NCBI GenBank assembly: GCA_937138955.1
Contig: CAKZPJ010000284.1
Coordinates: 1-14,529, forward strand
DNA: 14,529 nt
Direction: 5' to 3'
From: an uncultured Flammeovirgaceae bacterium
GTDB taxonomy: Bacteria > Bacteroidota > Bacteroidia > Cytophagales > Cyclobacteriaceae
Part shown: piece by piece, positions 5,952 to 14,108 of the stretch
Position numbering within the stretch: the first letter of the stretch is position 1
Layout of the letters: each line of letters opens with the position of its first letter
Notes under the pieces: generated by a model
The model's database searches: none
What the model was told of the DNA's origin: nothing
Seen by the model: only the letters and a program-made list of their open reading frames with translations
Translations under genes and position numbers: made by a program

Positions 5952-6836
5952 CTAGTTTTGAGGAGTTAAGGTATACGCTACCGCCAGTCCAGCTATTCCA
6001 CAGCAAGAAACTGAAGCATATTCCAGGTTCATAGCAATTATTCCTGTATCAGGATCAACTGAGCTTCCTGCCTGAGCTTCCATAGCCACTGCGGTTCCAA
6101 AATCGCGAGAGCCAGAGGCCACTGATATATCGTTGCAAATATCAGTGATGTTGTATGCTATGGGAGTTCCTCCAAAAATATCCATGGTAGCATCACTTAT
6201 CGAGTATACTCCGGGAGAAACTGTCGTAAGTGTTACGGTTTGGCTAGCTACTTCCCCATTAGGGCAACTGACACATTCTGCCAAATATGTTCCGGCTAAG
6301 TCCGACGGGCAAGCCACTGGGTAATTGACGAATACTCGGTAGATAGATGCTGCCGAATTATCTAGCAATGCCGGACTCCAACCGCTAAGAAATCGACCGT
6401 CCTGCATCCGAAAATCCGTAGTAATAAAAAACCCGTCACCTAATCCTAGCGAAGCACGAGTAAGCACTTCATCAGAAAACAAATTAACCAAATCATCCAC
6501 GCTCAAATCATACGTTTTTGGCCAGCTTGCGAGCGACTCTAGCATTTGCTTATGGGTGGTTCCTTCCGATGCATCGGTGTAGGTTACGGTTACCTCCAGA
6601 GCTTCTACCGGAGCGAATTCCAGATCACGCCCTTGTTCATCGGTCATACTTACGGTAAAGTTGATCCGAGAAGCGTCAGGGTCAAGAAAATTCACCAGAC
6701 CAGTATCATCATTTTCCGGGGCGATAAACACCATCGCGCCTCGATCAATGTTCTCCTCTACAAAGTTTTCGTTATCGCAAGCTGATAAAACTACGGTTAA
6801 GACCAGACTTGCACTTAATATTTTATGTAACTTCAT
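5952..6836 (-). CDS. Outer-membrane lipoprotein encoded with SusC/SusD (294 aa)
   Basis: The N-terminus is a lipoprotein signal: MKLHK, a hydrophobic core, then lipobox 'VLSAC' with the acylated Cys at residue 20. The acidic 'DNEN' just after it fits a Bacteroidota surface-export context. The mature protein appears beta-rich with two parts. Residues about 30-165 contain 'FTVSMTDEQGRDLEF' and 'VTVTYTDASEG', which resemble an immunoglobulin-like or DUF-type domain of SusCD-associated proteins. Residues about 175-290 begin 'CPSDLAGTYLAECVSCP' and end in strands with a CC pair ('SVSCCGIAGLAVAYTL'). Six cysteines in this second part could form disulfides. It follows susD after 39 bp on the same strand and is the last gene of the operon, the place where SusE/SusF-like or other ligand-binding surface lipoproteins usually sit. 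I infer an accessory ligand-binding role; no named family was recognised with certainty. Confidence 0.8.
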   Translation of the reverse strand: MKLHKILSASLVLTVVLSACDNENFVEENIDRGAMVFIAPENDDTGLVNFLDPDASRINFTVSMTDEQGRDLEFAPVEALEVTVTYTDASEGTTHKQMLESLASWPKTYDLSVDDLVNLFSDEVLTRASLGLGDGFFITTDFRMQDGRFLSGWSPALLDNSAASIYRVFVNYPVACPSDLAGTYLAECVSCPNGEVASQTVTLTTVSPGVYSISDATMDIFGGTPIAYNITDICNDISVASGSRDFGTAVAMEAQAGSSVDPDTGIIAMNLEYASVSCCGIAGLAVAYTLTPQN

Positions 6837-6875
6837 TATATCTTAATTTTCAGTTATTTAGTAGCCGTACTGTCG

Positions 6876-8474
6876 TTAATTAGCATCCCAAAACACCTTT
6901 ACTTCAACAGGATTCTGCTGTTGTATATTAGGGTTTAGCTCTACTTCAGTAGATGAGTAAGGCAGCACGGTTGGAAAAGATTTAGAAGCATTCGTAAAGC
7001 TCAAATTATCTGTATCGGGATCGTAGAGTTGGGGATAGCCTGTCCGACGGTAATCGGTGTAAGCATCTACCGCAAACCCAAAGGAAGCGATCCACTTCTG
7101 AGTCATGATAATCTCCAGTTTCTTATTATTATCTCCGGCATCGTAGCGAGATAATACTACCGCAACATAAGCATCAATATCTTCATCCGATATCGCTGCT
7201 GGTGCATCTTGTCCTTTAGCGTCGTAATTAGCGGTCACCTCATTTACTTTCGCAAAGGAAGCACGTATAGCACTCTCCAACAGTGCTCGAGGGTCGCCGG
7301 AAGTAACTCCAGTTTGGGCTAATTCAGCCTCAATGTATAGCCGAGCGTAGTACGTTAAGATTCGCTGAGGCACATCGCCCGGAGCTTGGGTCTGGGTAGG
7401 GGCAATCGCTCCGCCATCATCAAACCGACCTCCTACCGGATACATACCTAAAATAGTCTGCGACTGATCCTGTAATCCGGCTTGATTCGGCCCGGTTGAA
7501 CCAAAGTAAATTGATAGAAATGCCCCGTCGCGGTATTCGGAAGGACTCTGCGGTGTACCGGTTTCAGAAAGCTGATTGTACCAGTAGTACGGCACCCGAG
7601 GATCAATAATTCCATCCAGGATAGCCGGGTTCTTTCCGGTAAGGGTTTCGTAGAACCAGACACTGATGTAGTAGATACGGGTACCCAAGTTATCTGCAAT
7701 AAAGCCAGGATTACGGTTATCCGGCGACTGACTTTGCCCGTAGGCAAGTTCAAAATCTTCACTTGGGTCACCAATAAGATCGTCTTCGGCCAATAAAGCA
7801 TTTACTTCACCCGATATATCCTGTACCAACCGTAGTTGGTTGTACAGTTTTAGCTTAACGGTTTTAGCAAACTTACGCCAGCTTGCCATGTTTCCGCCGT
7901 AAATCAGATCATCGCTACCCGGAGTTAGGGAGGATGCCTTTTCTACGTTAGCAATCCCTTCGTCTAGCATCGCTAACACTTCAGGGTAAATGATAGCGTC
8001 TTCATCGGGTGAAGGAGTATAGGTTTCAGGAGCCGTGTTAGACTGCTGAAACGGAATATCACCCCAGATATCTACCATTTGGCTGTAGGAATAAGCTTCC
8101 AGAATTTGGGCGATACCCACGTAGTGCCAAGCTTCTTGCTCAGTTCCGATGCCCTTAATCTCACGAAGGTCTTCTAGTGCAATACTGTAGAATTGACTCC
8201 AGGCTTGGGTGATAGGAAAATCGGTTCCCTGCACATTGTAAGCATCAAATCCTTGTCGACGGGTCATCTGATGCATATATACCGATAGAATAGCCGATAA
8301 ACCTGAAGTGCTCATTCCCAAACTATTAACCAGTGTTATCTCAGTATTAGTCAGTAATAAATCTACCGATGCCTCAGTTGGATTGTTCGGGTCGTCGTTA
8401 ATATCAAAAAACTCATTACAGCTACTCATCAGCAATATTCCGGCTGAGAGAAATAGTGAAAATATCTTTTTCAT
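6876..8474 (-). CDS. SusD/RagB-family nutrient-binding outer-membrane lipoprotein, SusD-like_2 type (532 aa)
   Basis: Surface lipoprotein that binds the substrate and acts as a lid on its SusC partner. The signal ends in the lipobox 'LMSSC' with Cys19 as lipid anchor. It is followed by the typical 'FFDINDDPNNPTEAS' (22-36), a hallmark of the SusD-like_2 group (PF12771) rather than classical SusD. The helical TPR-like body includes 'YSQMVDIWGDIPF' (about 129-141), a signature found across SusD proteins, and the C-terminal 'QKWIASFGFAVDAYTDYRRTG' region has the family's conserved end. The length is typical. It starts 20 bp after the susC stop codon and is certainly co-transcribed with it. SusD-like_2 pairs are known for varied ligands, including glycans and peptides, and the neighbours give no firm substrate clue. 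SusD is used as the family name; no specific symbol is assigned. Confidence 0.95.
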   Translation of the reverse strand: MKKIFSLFLSAGILLMSSCNEFFDINDDPNNPTEASVDLLLTNTEITLVNSLGMSTSGLSAILSVYMHQMTRRQGFDAYNVQGTDFPITQAWSQFYSIALEDLREIKGIGTEQEAWHYVGIAQILEAYSYSQMVDIWGDIPFQQSNTAPETYTPSPDEDAIIYPEVLAMLDEGIANVEKASSLTPGSDDLIYGGNMASWRKFAKTVKLKLYNQLRLVQDISGEVNALLAEDDLIGDPSEDFELAYGQSQSPDNRNPGFIADNLGTRIYYISVWFYETLTGKNPAILDGIIDPRVPYYWYNQLSETGTPQSPSEYRDGAFLSIYFGSTGPNQAGLQDQSQTILGMYPVGGRFDDGGAIAPTQTQAPGDVPQRILTYYARLYIEAELAQTGVTSGDPRALLESAIRASFAKVNEVTANYDAKGQDAPAAISDEDIDAYVAVVLSRYDAGDNNKKLEIIMTQKWIASFGFAVDAYTDYRRTGYPQLYDPDTDNLSFTNASKSFPTVLPYSSTEVELNPNIQQQNPVEVKVFWDAN

Positions 8475-8494
8475 TGTATTCTTAGTTCTTATTG

Positions 8495-11400
8495 CTAGAA
8501 TGTAACATTTAGGTTCACCCCAAAACGACGGGTGGTTGGGGCCGAAGCATACTCAATTCCTTGGGTATTAGAAGATCCAAAACCGTTAACTTCAGGATCA
8601 AAGTTGGTGTACTTCGGAATATTGGGGGCGTTGTACCAGAGGTTTCGCCCGGTAAACGTAAGCGTCACCCGACCGAAAGGAGTTCTTTCTAATACCGACT
8701 GAGGCAAGGCGTAACCAATGGAAGCCTCTCGCAAACGAATTACCGTTCCGTCGTATACAGTCCACTCATCTTCAGCATTAATTCCAAAGGAACCGTTACC
8801 GTTCTGGAAGTATAAGTCATTTGTACTCACCTGAATGGTATTCGGAATTTGATTACCGTTTTCATCTAAAATGGGTTGTCCATTGTTGGGATCCCCTAAG
8901 AAACCAGGTATAATACGAGAAGCAGCGCGATCTTCGGTATCTTTCGTTACTCCACGACCAAGTAAGCGCTCAACCGTAGTGGTATAAATATCACCACCCT
9001 GGCGGTAATCAATCAATGCACTGATAGTGAAGCCTTTGAAGCTAATGGTATTGGTTACACCCAATAAAAAGTCAGGATTAGGATCACCAATTTTATCAAA
9101 GTTTAATGCCGGAAATAATACTCCAGTAGCTGGATCAATCAGTAAATTACCCTCGTCATCGCGAGCACTTACTGAGCCGCGCAAGATACCATAAGGCTGA
9201 CCGGGTTCAATGACTGGAGTTACACCACCCCCGAAGAGGTTACGTACATTAAAGCGATCTAGCCCTTCGGGAATTGATAGTACTTGATTGCGGTTGCGGG
9301 TAAACGCAGTGTAGATATCCCACCGTAACCCGTTATTCAGTTGAATTGGTACTAGGTTTAAACCTACTTCTATTCCTTTGTTTTCCATCTCCCCGGCATT
9401 AGTTACCAGTTGCTGAAAGCCTGATGTCTCAGGAACACTTACATTTACAATCTGGTCGCGAGTCACCCGATTGTAGTAGGTAAAGTCTAACACTACGCGA
9501 CCCAAAAAGAAGTCTAGCGTAGTTCCCACCTCAAATTCGTCAGTAAACTCGGGACTTAGACTAGGATCAAACGCAATAGGGTCGCGGGTGATACCGGGTT
9601 GCCCGTTAAACGGCAAATCGTTATCCGGTAACGAACCGATTAAGTTAGTCCCATTTCCCCGGTTGATAGAAAACAGATTAGTTAGCTGATAGGGGTCAGC
9701 ATCATTACCTACTCGGGCTACGCCAAACCGCAGTTTTCCTTGCGAGAATATAGTTTCATTGGTTTGTAGCCACTCAGTAAAAATGACCGACGCGCTCGCC
9801 GAACCATAGAAGTAGTTACGTTGATCTTCCGGCAAGGTAGACGACCAGTCGGTTCGTCCAGTGAGGTTAAAGTATACGAAATCATTGTAGCCTAAAGTAA
9901 GGTCGGAATAGACTCCCATTAACCTGCGCTTCTCAAAGTTACCTTGACCTGTTGCTGTCACATTAACCGTATTATCTAAATCGAAGATACCGGGAGCAAT
10001 AATATTCACACCCTGGTTTTGCTGGCGATCCTCTTTTCGCTGATTGATGTTATGGCCTATCAAACCTTTGAAATAAAGTGATTCACTTAAATCGCGTTCT
10101 ACCGTGATAATTAAGTTCGATTCAATTTCCTGACGATAGATATCGTCATCTACTAGAGCACCTGAACCTCCAAAAGCTGTTGAGCCTTGATTCCAAACTT
10201 GCTGACGCCGATCTACAAATTGGTTAATACCAATACGATAATCTACACTTAGCCAGTCGGTAATATCGTAGCCAAGGTTAGCATTAGCAGTGATCCGATC
10301 CAGATTACTAGTAATACCATTATTTCGCCACGACCAAAGAGGATTATCCTGGTTAGTAAAAAACAATGAAGCACCTGTCGGATCTTCAAAAGGCAAATCC
10401 ATGTTCCAGGTACGCCCAAGCCAGAGCGTTCGGGCAAAGGATGAGGCTGCCGCTGGGTCAGCTGCTCCACTTGATCCGAAGATCGGTCCATTTTGCTCTG
10501 AAATTGAGTACGACAGGTTACCCCCCGCCCGAATTCCATTTTCAAGCGTAGTCTGGGCTCCTACCGAAATACTAGTTCGGTTAAAGCTGGCCTCAGGAAT
10601 ATACCCTTGATTTTCCATATGTGAGGCTGTTAGACTAAACGACGTATTGCCTGAGCCTCCCTGAATAGTGATAGAGTTATCCCAAACGTGCCCCGTGCGA
10701 AACAGGTCTTTCACATTATTTGGTCGGGCTACGTAAGGAATACTATCCGAAAACAGATTAGGATAAGCCGTTTTATACTGAGGCCAAACCTGCACTGAAT
10801 CCAGCCAAGCAAAGGCTGCTCCCCAGGAACCATTAGACCCCGGACGATACTGAAATTCCGCCCCGTTGCCGTACAAATTCTGGTATTCCGGTAGATTCCC
10901 AATTTGCTCTATTGAATAAGAGCTACTAAAAGTTACTTCTAACCCTTTTTTAGAGATATTAGGGCTACCTGCTTTCGTAGTAATTACAATTACTCCGTTA
11001 CCAGCCCGTGAACCATAGAGTGAAGCTGCTGCAGCACCTTTCAGCACTGAAATTGACTCAATAGCATTGGGGTCTAATGCCGCCAGTGGAGAAGCGTATG
11101 AACCACCACCCGTCAGTTGATTATACGTGGTAGATTGCTCCGCAAAGTAGGGGGTTCCGTCTACCACGTATAGAGGTTCATTATTTCCCAAGAAAGACGA
11201 TTGCCCCCGAATAGTAACTCGAGTAGCACTGCCAGGTGCTCCGGTAGAACTGTTGATATTCACTCCGGGAACTTTACCTTGCAAAGCGCGTAGCGGATCG
11301 GGTTCAGAAACTTGCTGGATTTGCTCTCCTTGTAGTGTTTCTACTGAATAGCCCAAAGCCCGTTCATCGCGCTCAATGCCGATGGCAGTTACTACTACCT

Positions 11401-11719
11401 CTGATAACTGTTTGGTGTCAGGTAGTAATGCAATATTTATTGCAGATTGATTGCCAATTTCTATGTCTTGACTTTGAAACCCGATAAAAGAAAAAGTAAG
11501 AATCGATCCATCAGGAGGTACGCTAATTCGATATTTACCGTCAATGTCGGTGACGGTTCCTGACGACGTTCCTTTTACGATTACATTGACCCCTGGCAGG
11601 GCTGTTCCATCCTCTGAAGAGGTTACTTCCCCTGATACTGTAGATTGAGCAGATGCCCCACCTATGACCAGGATAAAGCACCCCAACAGGCACATCATTC
11701 GGTAAAAATGTACTTTCAT
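8495..11719 (-). CDS. SusC/RagA-family TonB-dependent outer-membrane transporter (1074 aa)
   Basis: Outer-membrane active transporter powered by TonB/ExbBD. The signal peptide covers residues 1 to about 24 (cleavage after 'GGASA'). A CarboxypepD-reg-like beta-sandwich follows (about 26-105; 'GEVTSSEDGTALPGVNVIVKG', of which the first part starts at 30). Next come a TonB-box-like 'LSEVVVTAIG' (105-114), the plug domain (about 120-255) with 'LQGKVPGVNINSSTG', 'PLYVVDGTPY' and the closing 'GSRAGNGVIVITTKAG', and finally a long barrel ending in 'FGVNLNVTF', with the C-terminal Phe needed for Bam insertion. There is no N-terminal anti-sigma-interaction (STN) domain, so regulation by a cognate anti-sigma factor is not expected. 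It is the first gene of the operon susC-susD-lipoprotein, with a 593-bp upstream region shared with the divergent aspartyl-protease-like gene. The frame is intact and the length normal. Confidence 0.96.
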   Translation of the reverse strand: MKVHFYRMMCLLGCFILVIGGASAQSTVSGEVTSSEDGTALPGVNVIVKGTSSGTVTDIDGKYRISVPPDGSILTFSFIGFQSQDIEIGNQSAINIALLPDTKQLSEVVVTAIGIERDERALGYSVETLQGEQIQQVSEPDPLRALQGKVPGVNINSSTGAPGSATRVTIRGQSSFLGNNEPLYVVDGTPYFAEQSTTYNQLTGGGSYASPLAALDPNAIESISVLKGAAAASLYGSRAGNGVIVITTKAGSPNISKKGLEVTFSSSYSIEQIGNLPEYQNLYGNGAEFQYRPGSNGSWGAAFAWLDSVQVWPQYKTAYPNLFSDSIPYVARPNNVKDLFRTGHVWDNSITIQGGSGNTSFSLTASHMENQGYIPEASFNRTSISVGAQTTLENGIRAGGNLSYSISEQNGPIFGSSGAADPAAASSFARTLWLGRTWNMDLPFEDPTGASLFFTNQDNPLWSWRNNGITSNLDRITANANLGYDITDWLSVDYRIGINQFVDRRQQVWNQGSTAFGGSGALVDDDIYRQEIESNLIITVERDLSESLYFKGLIGHNINQRKEDRQQNQGVNIIAPGIFDLDNTVNVTATGQGNFEKRRLMGVYSDLTLGYNDFVYFNLTGRTDWSSTLPEDQRNYFYGSASASVIFTEWLQTNETIFSQGKLRFGVARVGNDADPYQLTNLFSINRGNGTNLIGSLPDNDLPFNGQPGITRDPIAFDPSLSPEFTDEFEVGTTLDFFLGRVVLDFTYYNRVTRDQIVNVSVPETSGFQQLVTNAGEMENKGIEVGLNLVPIQLNNGLRWDIYTAFTRNRNQVLSIPEGLDRFNVRNLFGGGVTPVIEPGQPYGILRGSVSARDDEGNLLIDPATGVLFPALNFDKIGDPNPDFLLGVTNTISFKGFTISALIDYRQGGDIYTTTVERLLGRGVTKDTEDRAASRIIPGFLGDPNNGQPILDENGNQIPNTIQVSTNDLYFQNGNGSFGINAEDEWTVYDGTVIRLREASIGYALPQSVLERTPFGRVTLTFTGRNLWYNAPNIPKYTNFDPEVNGFGSSNTQGIEYASAPTTRRFGVNLNVTF

Positions 11720-12062
11720 AAAAAATATAAATTAGGTTGATAAGAAACACGAAAACCGACTTACCTGATTTATTCGGCAAACTGAGTATATTCGTATACA
11801 AAGTTGGGTATTCTTTAGCAGCTAGTACATCCCGCTTTTCAGGGTATTTTTTCGGGGAAACTTATTCACGAACTGAATACCAGAATGTGGTCTTTGTTAT
11901 TTCTATCTTCAATGGGAATAGTACCTACCTAACGTCTCATCCCTGGAATTATCTCCGGTTGCTTTAAATTAGTAAGTCCAAATTTGGCAACATGAAAGAA
12001 AATGTTTCAGGATTGATCGCAATCGGTTATAAGAATAGTTTAATCATACTTGCTCAATATTT

Positions 12063-12079
12063 CCCCTCAATTGGGGGAT
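12063..12079. promoter_or_regulatory. 14-bp palindrome CCCC-TCAATT-GGGG, candidate regulator site 1
   Basis: CCCCTCAATTGGGGGAT carries 4-bp inverted G/C arms separated by 6 bp, and the right arm continues as GGGGGAT. It is the copy farthest from the protease-like gene, about 235 bp upstream of its start. The same 14-bp CCC-N8-GGG spacing recurs at 12114 and 12245. Confidence 0.4.
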
Positions 12080-12099
12080 TTAGCTTCTAGCATTTTGTT

Positions 12100-12139
12100 T
12101 TAAAAGTTGCCCCCCCCTGAATAGGGGATGCAATTTTAA
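12100..12139. repeat. 40-nt imperfect palindrome with a nested CCCC-TGAATA-GGGG core (site 2)
   Basis: The outer arms are TTAAAAgTTGC (12100-12110, one bulged G) and GCAATTTTAA (12130-12139). The inner arms are CCCC (12114-12117) and GGGG (12124-12127) around TGAATA, with a small CCC/AT internal mismatch between. That gives about 14 base pairs in all, enough for a stable hairpin in RNA or a cruciform in DNA. A run of eight C (12110-12117) lies within it. No T tract follows on the plus strand; on the minus strand TTTTAAAACAAAATG follows, but no minus-strand gene precedes it. It is therefore more likely a regulatory structure than an ordinary terminator. Confidence 0.5.
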
Positions 12140-12244
12140 GCACTTATCCCTTCTTTTGGGTTAGAAAAATGCTGAATCCTCTTCAAATGATAGCTTTTCA
12201 ATTTTTTTCATCCCCCGCAGAGTCAGTCAAGGATAGCGTAAATA

Positions 12245-12265
12245 CCCTATGATTAGGGGATACCC
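12245..12265. promoter_or_regulatory. CCCTA-TGAT-TAGGG palindrome, candidate regulator site 3
   Basis: A perfect 5-bp inverted repeat with a 4-bp spacer (12245-12258), extended as TAGGGGATACCC, so the right arm also reads GGGGAT. It is 54 bp upstream of the protease-like start codon, a position suited to direct transcription control. NarL-family regulators bind comparable short inverted heptamers, and such a regulator is encoded about 1.1 kb away. The link is an inference. Confidence 0.4.
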
Positions 12266-12312
12266 TGGTCTGTGAGATAGCCGTAGTTTATTATAAACAA
12301 ACCCACCCTCAC

Positions 12313-13353
12313 ATGCTATCGCTTATTCCGCTATTACCTAGGTTAATTTCCTTACTTGCTATCGTATTAATGTTGCCGTACTCATTACGAGCAATACCAT
12401 TTCAGCCTATTTTCATGCTAACCAATGGGCTGACCTACGTTGAAATCCCTTTTACCTTAGTGAATAATTTAATTGTAGTAGAGGTAGTTGTAGCAGGTAA
12501 AAGACCCATGAACTTCATTCTGGACAACGCCACTACTAATCCAGTAATTTTCCATAAGGATTATATTCGGGGCTTACCTCTAGCGTTGGGAAATAAAATC
12601 ACTGTTCGGGGGGCTGGAAAGGGAAGAGCAGTGCAAGCTACGTTAATCTCAGGAACATCACTCCATCTATCTGGGGCGGCGACGGATCGGATTGGTATGG
12701 TGGTACTGGATAAAAATCCATTTGCCCAACTAAGAGGGGGACGCAAAAAAATTCATGGGTTGCTAGGGTCTACCCTGTTTCGTAGTTTCATTGTGGAAAT
12801 AGATTATCCTAACCAAGTTCTTCGCCTACATCAGCACGAAAACTTCTCAGAGACGAATGATTACCAATCGTTACCCATGAAAGTGGTGAATGGCCGACCT
12901 TATCTTTCGGCCTTAGTGCAAGGTGAGCTAACTACAATGGAAATGAATCTCATGGTAGATTTAGGTTTTAACAATGCTTTATTGCTTCAGCTTTCGGATT
13001 CACTTGTTCGAAAGCTGATAACCAAACCTAAAACTGCTAAAGTAGGAATAGGCCTCAATGGTATTTTGAAAGGAAAAAAAGGAGCGGTTAATTCCATACT
13101 TATTGGCCCCAGTTACTACGAAGAAGTAGCTACCATTGTGCCCTTCGCTAAAAGTCTGCCGACACAAGAGCTTTCGCCCGGAATACCGCGTATGGGTTCA
13201 ATAGGTAACACTATGTTCCAAGGAACTTCTATTATATTCAACTATCCTGAAGAGAAATTTTACATTGCCTGCCCATTACCTTTGTTGGCTGATCAAAATG
13301 GGGAGTTGCCTAGTAAGACTCGACCTAACGAACCAAAAAAGTTGGTATTCTAA
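12313..13353 (+). CDS. Retropepsin-like aspartyl-protease family protein with altered DTG motifs (346 aa)
   Basis: Residues about 9-27 form a hydrophobic signal peptide or anchor, so the protein acts outside the cytoplasm. The body has the two-lobe layout of bacterial aspartyl-protease family proteins (PF13650 type). Lobe one has 'NFILDNATTNPVIF' (67-80), where Asp71 stands in a DNA triplet instead of DTG, then 'GLLGSTLFRSFIVEIDYPN' (149-167), the usual hydrophobic-Gly flap partner. Lobe two has 'NLMVDLGFNNALLL' (212-225), with Asp216 in DLG, and near the end 'GSIGNTMFQGTSIIFNYPEE', a second copy of the same closing motif. Both aspartates are kept, but the Thr and one Gly that normally support catalysis are replaced, so activity may be reduced or lost, leaving a binding role. 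It is divergent from susC and convergent with the response regulator; no partner gene follows it on the plus strand. Start: ATG 12313, directly before the signal-like segment. Confidence 0.7.
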   Translation: MLSLIPLLPRLISLLAIVLMLPYSLRAIPFQPIFMLTNGLTYVEIPFTLVNNLIVVEVVVAGKRPMNFILDNATTNPVIFHKDYIRGLPLALGNKITVRGAGKGRAVQATLISGTSLHLSGAATDRIGMVVLDKNPFAQLRGGRKKIHGLLGSTLFRSFIVEIDYPNQVLRLHQHENFSETNDYQSLPMKVVNGRPYLSALVQGELTTMEMNLMVDLGFNNALLLQLSDSLVRKLITKPKTAKVGIGLNGILKGKKGAVNSILIGPSYYEEVATIVPFAKSLPTQELSPGIPRMGSIGNTMFQGTSIIFNYPEEKFYIACPLPLLADQNGELPSKTRPNEPKKLVF

Positions 13354-13431
13354 CTTTGTATTTTGACTTACACAACTCTGGATTATAACACACGAACAAC
13401 GTGCGACGGGTGCTCTGCACAATACCCCTAT

Positions 13432-14076
13432 TTAGATCAATCGCTGCTTTATTGCTTTTTCAATAGCGTCAGCTTTACTGTTTACTTGAAGCTTACCGTA
13501 GATATTTTTGATATGCGATTTGATTGTTTCTTTATGAACGAAGAGGTCGTTGGCAATAGCTGAATAGCTTTTGCCCTTGGCTAGTAGCTCTAGCACCTCC
13601 GTTTCGCGAGAGGTAAGAGGCGAATTAGTATTCTTCTGAAAAGACTGAACCACCATGCGGGCAATCTGACTGCTCATAGGTGCTCCACCTTTTTTCACCT
13701 CAGTAATTGCATCCAGAATTTTAGAGTGACCTGCATTCTTAGTGATATATCCACTAGCCCCGGCACATAAAGCCTGAAACACTAGTTCGCTGTTGGTATG
13801 CACCGAAATAACCAAGATATTTACTTCAGGTAATAGTTTCTTAATTCGACGAATACCTTCTACCCCGTGCATTCCAGGTAACTCTAAATCCATTAGAACA
13901 ATATTGGGACGATCATTCGATAGGTTTTTGAGAGCATCCTCACAGTTCTCGTAGGTATTAACTACTCGGTGTTGGCTCACGCTGCTGATGAGTAGGGCAA
14001 ATCCATCGCGCACCACATCATTATCTTCAATAATCGTAATCTTAGTTTCTTGGGTAGTTGTCGATAAATTATTCAT
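13432..14076 (-). CDS. NarL/FixJ-family two-component response regulator (214 aa)
   Basis: Cytoplasmic DNA-binding regulator. The receiver domain (about 12-130) has the acidic pocket 'IIEDND' (15-20), the phosphoacceptor Asp63 in 'IVLMDLELPGMHG' (59-71), the switch residue Ser91 in 'ILVISVHTN' (87-95) and Lys113 in 'GYITKNA' (109-115). The LuxR-type HTH spans about 153-205: 'SPLTSRETEVLELLAKGKS' (152-170) and the recognition helix region 'VHKETIKSHIKNIYGKLQV' (180-198). All key residues are present and the length is standard. It starts 32 bp after the sensor-kinase stop codon on the same strand, so the two form a cognate pair. Its stop faces the protease-like gene's stop across 78 bp in which I saw no clear terminator. 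It is a reasonable candidate for binding the CCC-N8-GGG palindromes upstream of susC, but nothing in the sequence proves it. Confidence 0.95.
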   Translation of the reverse strand: MNNLSTTTQETKITIIEDNDVVRDGFALLISSVSQHRVVNTYENCEDALKNLSNDRPNIVLMDLELPGMHGVEGIRRIKKLLPEVNILVISVHTNSELVFQALCAGASGYITKNAGHSKILDAITEVKKGGAPMSSQIARMVVQSFQKNTNSPLTSRETEVLELLAKGKSYSAIANDLFVHKETIKSHIKNIYGKLQVNSKADAIEKAIKQRLI

Positions 14077-14108
14077 AATTGGGTATACGTAGTTATTGGG
14101 TTGAGCGT

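Larger units (their letters stand above)
11720..12312. promoter_or_regulatory. 593-bp divergent regulatory region between susC and the protease-like gene
   Basis: The gap is A/T-rich apart from GC-rich palindromes. No RNA gene was recognised. Near susC (11720-12000) I saw no convincing -33/-7 pair: TCAGTTTG on the minus strand, about 80 bp upstream of the start, is one mismatch from TAnnTTTG, but its -33 spacing is wrong. The right half (12063-12265) holds three palindromes described separately. A 76-codon plus-strand frame at 11737-11967 has no family resemblance and is left out. The unusual length and palindromes suggest this is where both divergent genes are controlled. Confidence 0.6.

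Noticed and set aside
10249..10610. Overlapping open frames on both strands inside susC (98, 106 and 61 codons)
   Set aside because: They are shadows of the long intact susC frame and show no protein-family features.
11737..11967. 76-codon plus-strand open frame between susC and the protease-like gene
   Set aside because: No recognisable domain or signal, amino-acid composition like translated non-coding DNA, and no promoter or ribosome-binding site seen.
13405..13420. GTGC-TCT-GCAC mini-hairpin between the protease-like and response-regulator genes as a terminator
   Set aside because: Only four pairs, a three-base loop and no T tract on either side.
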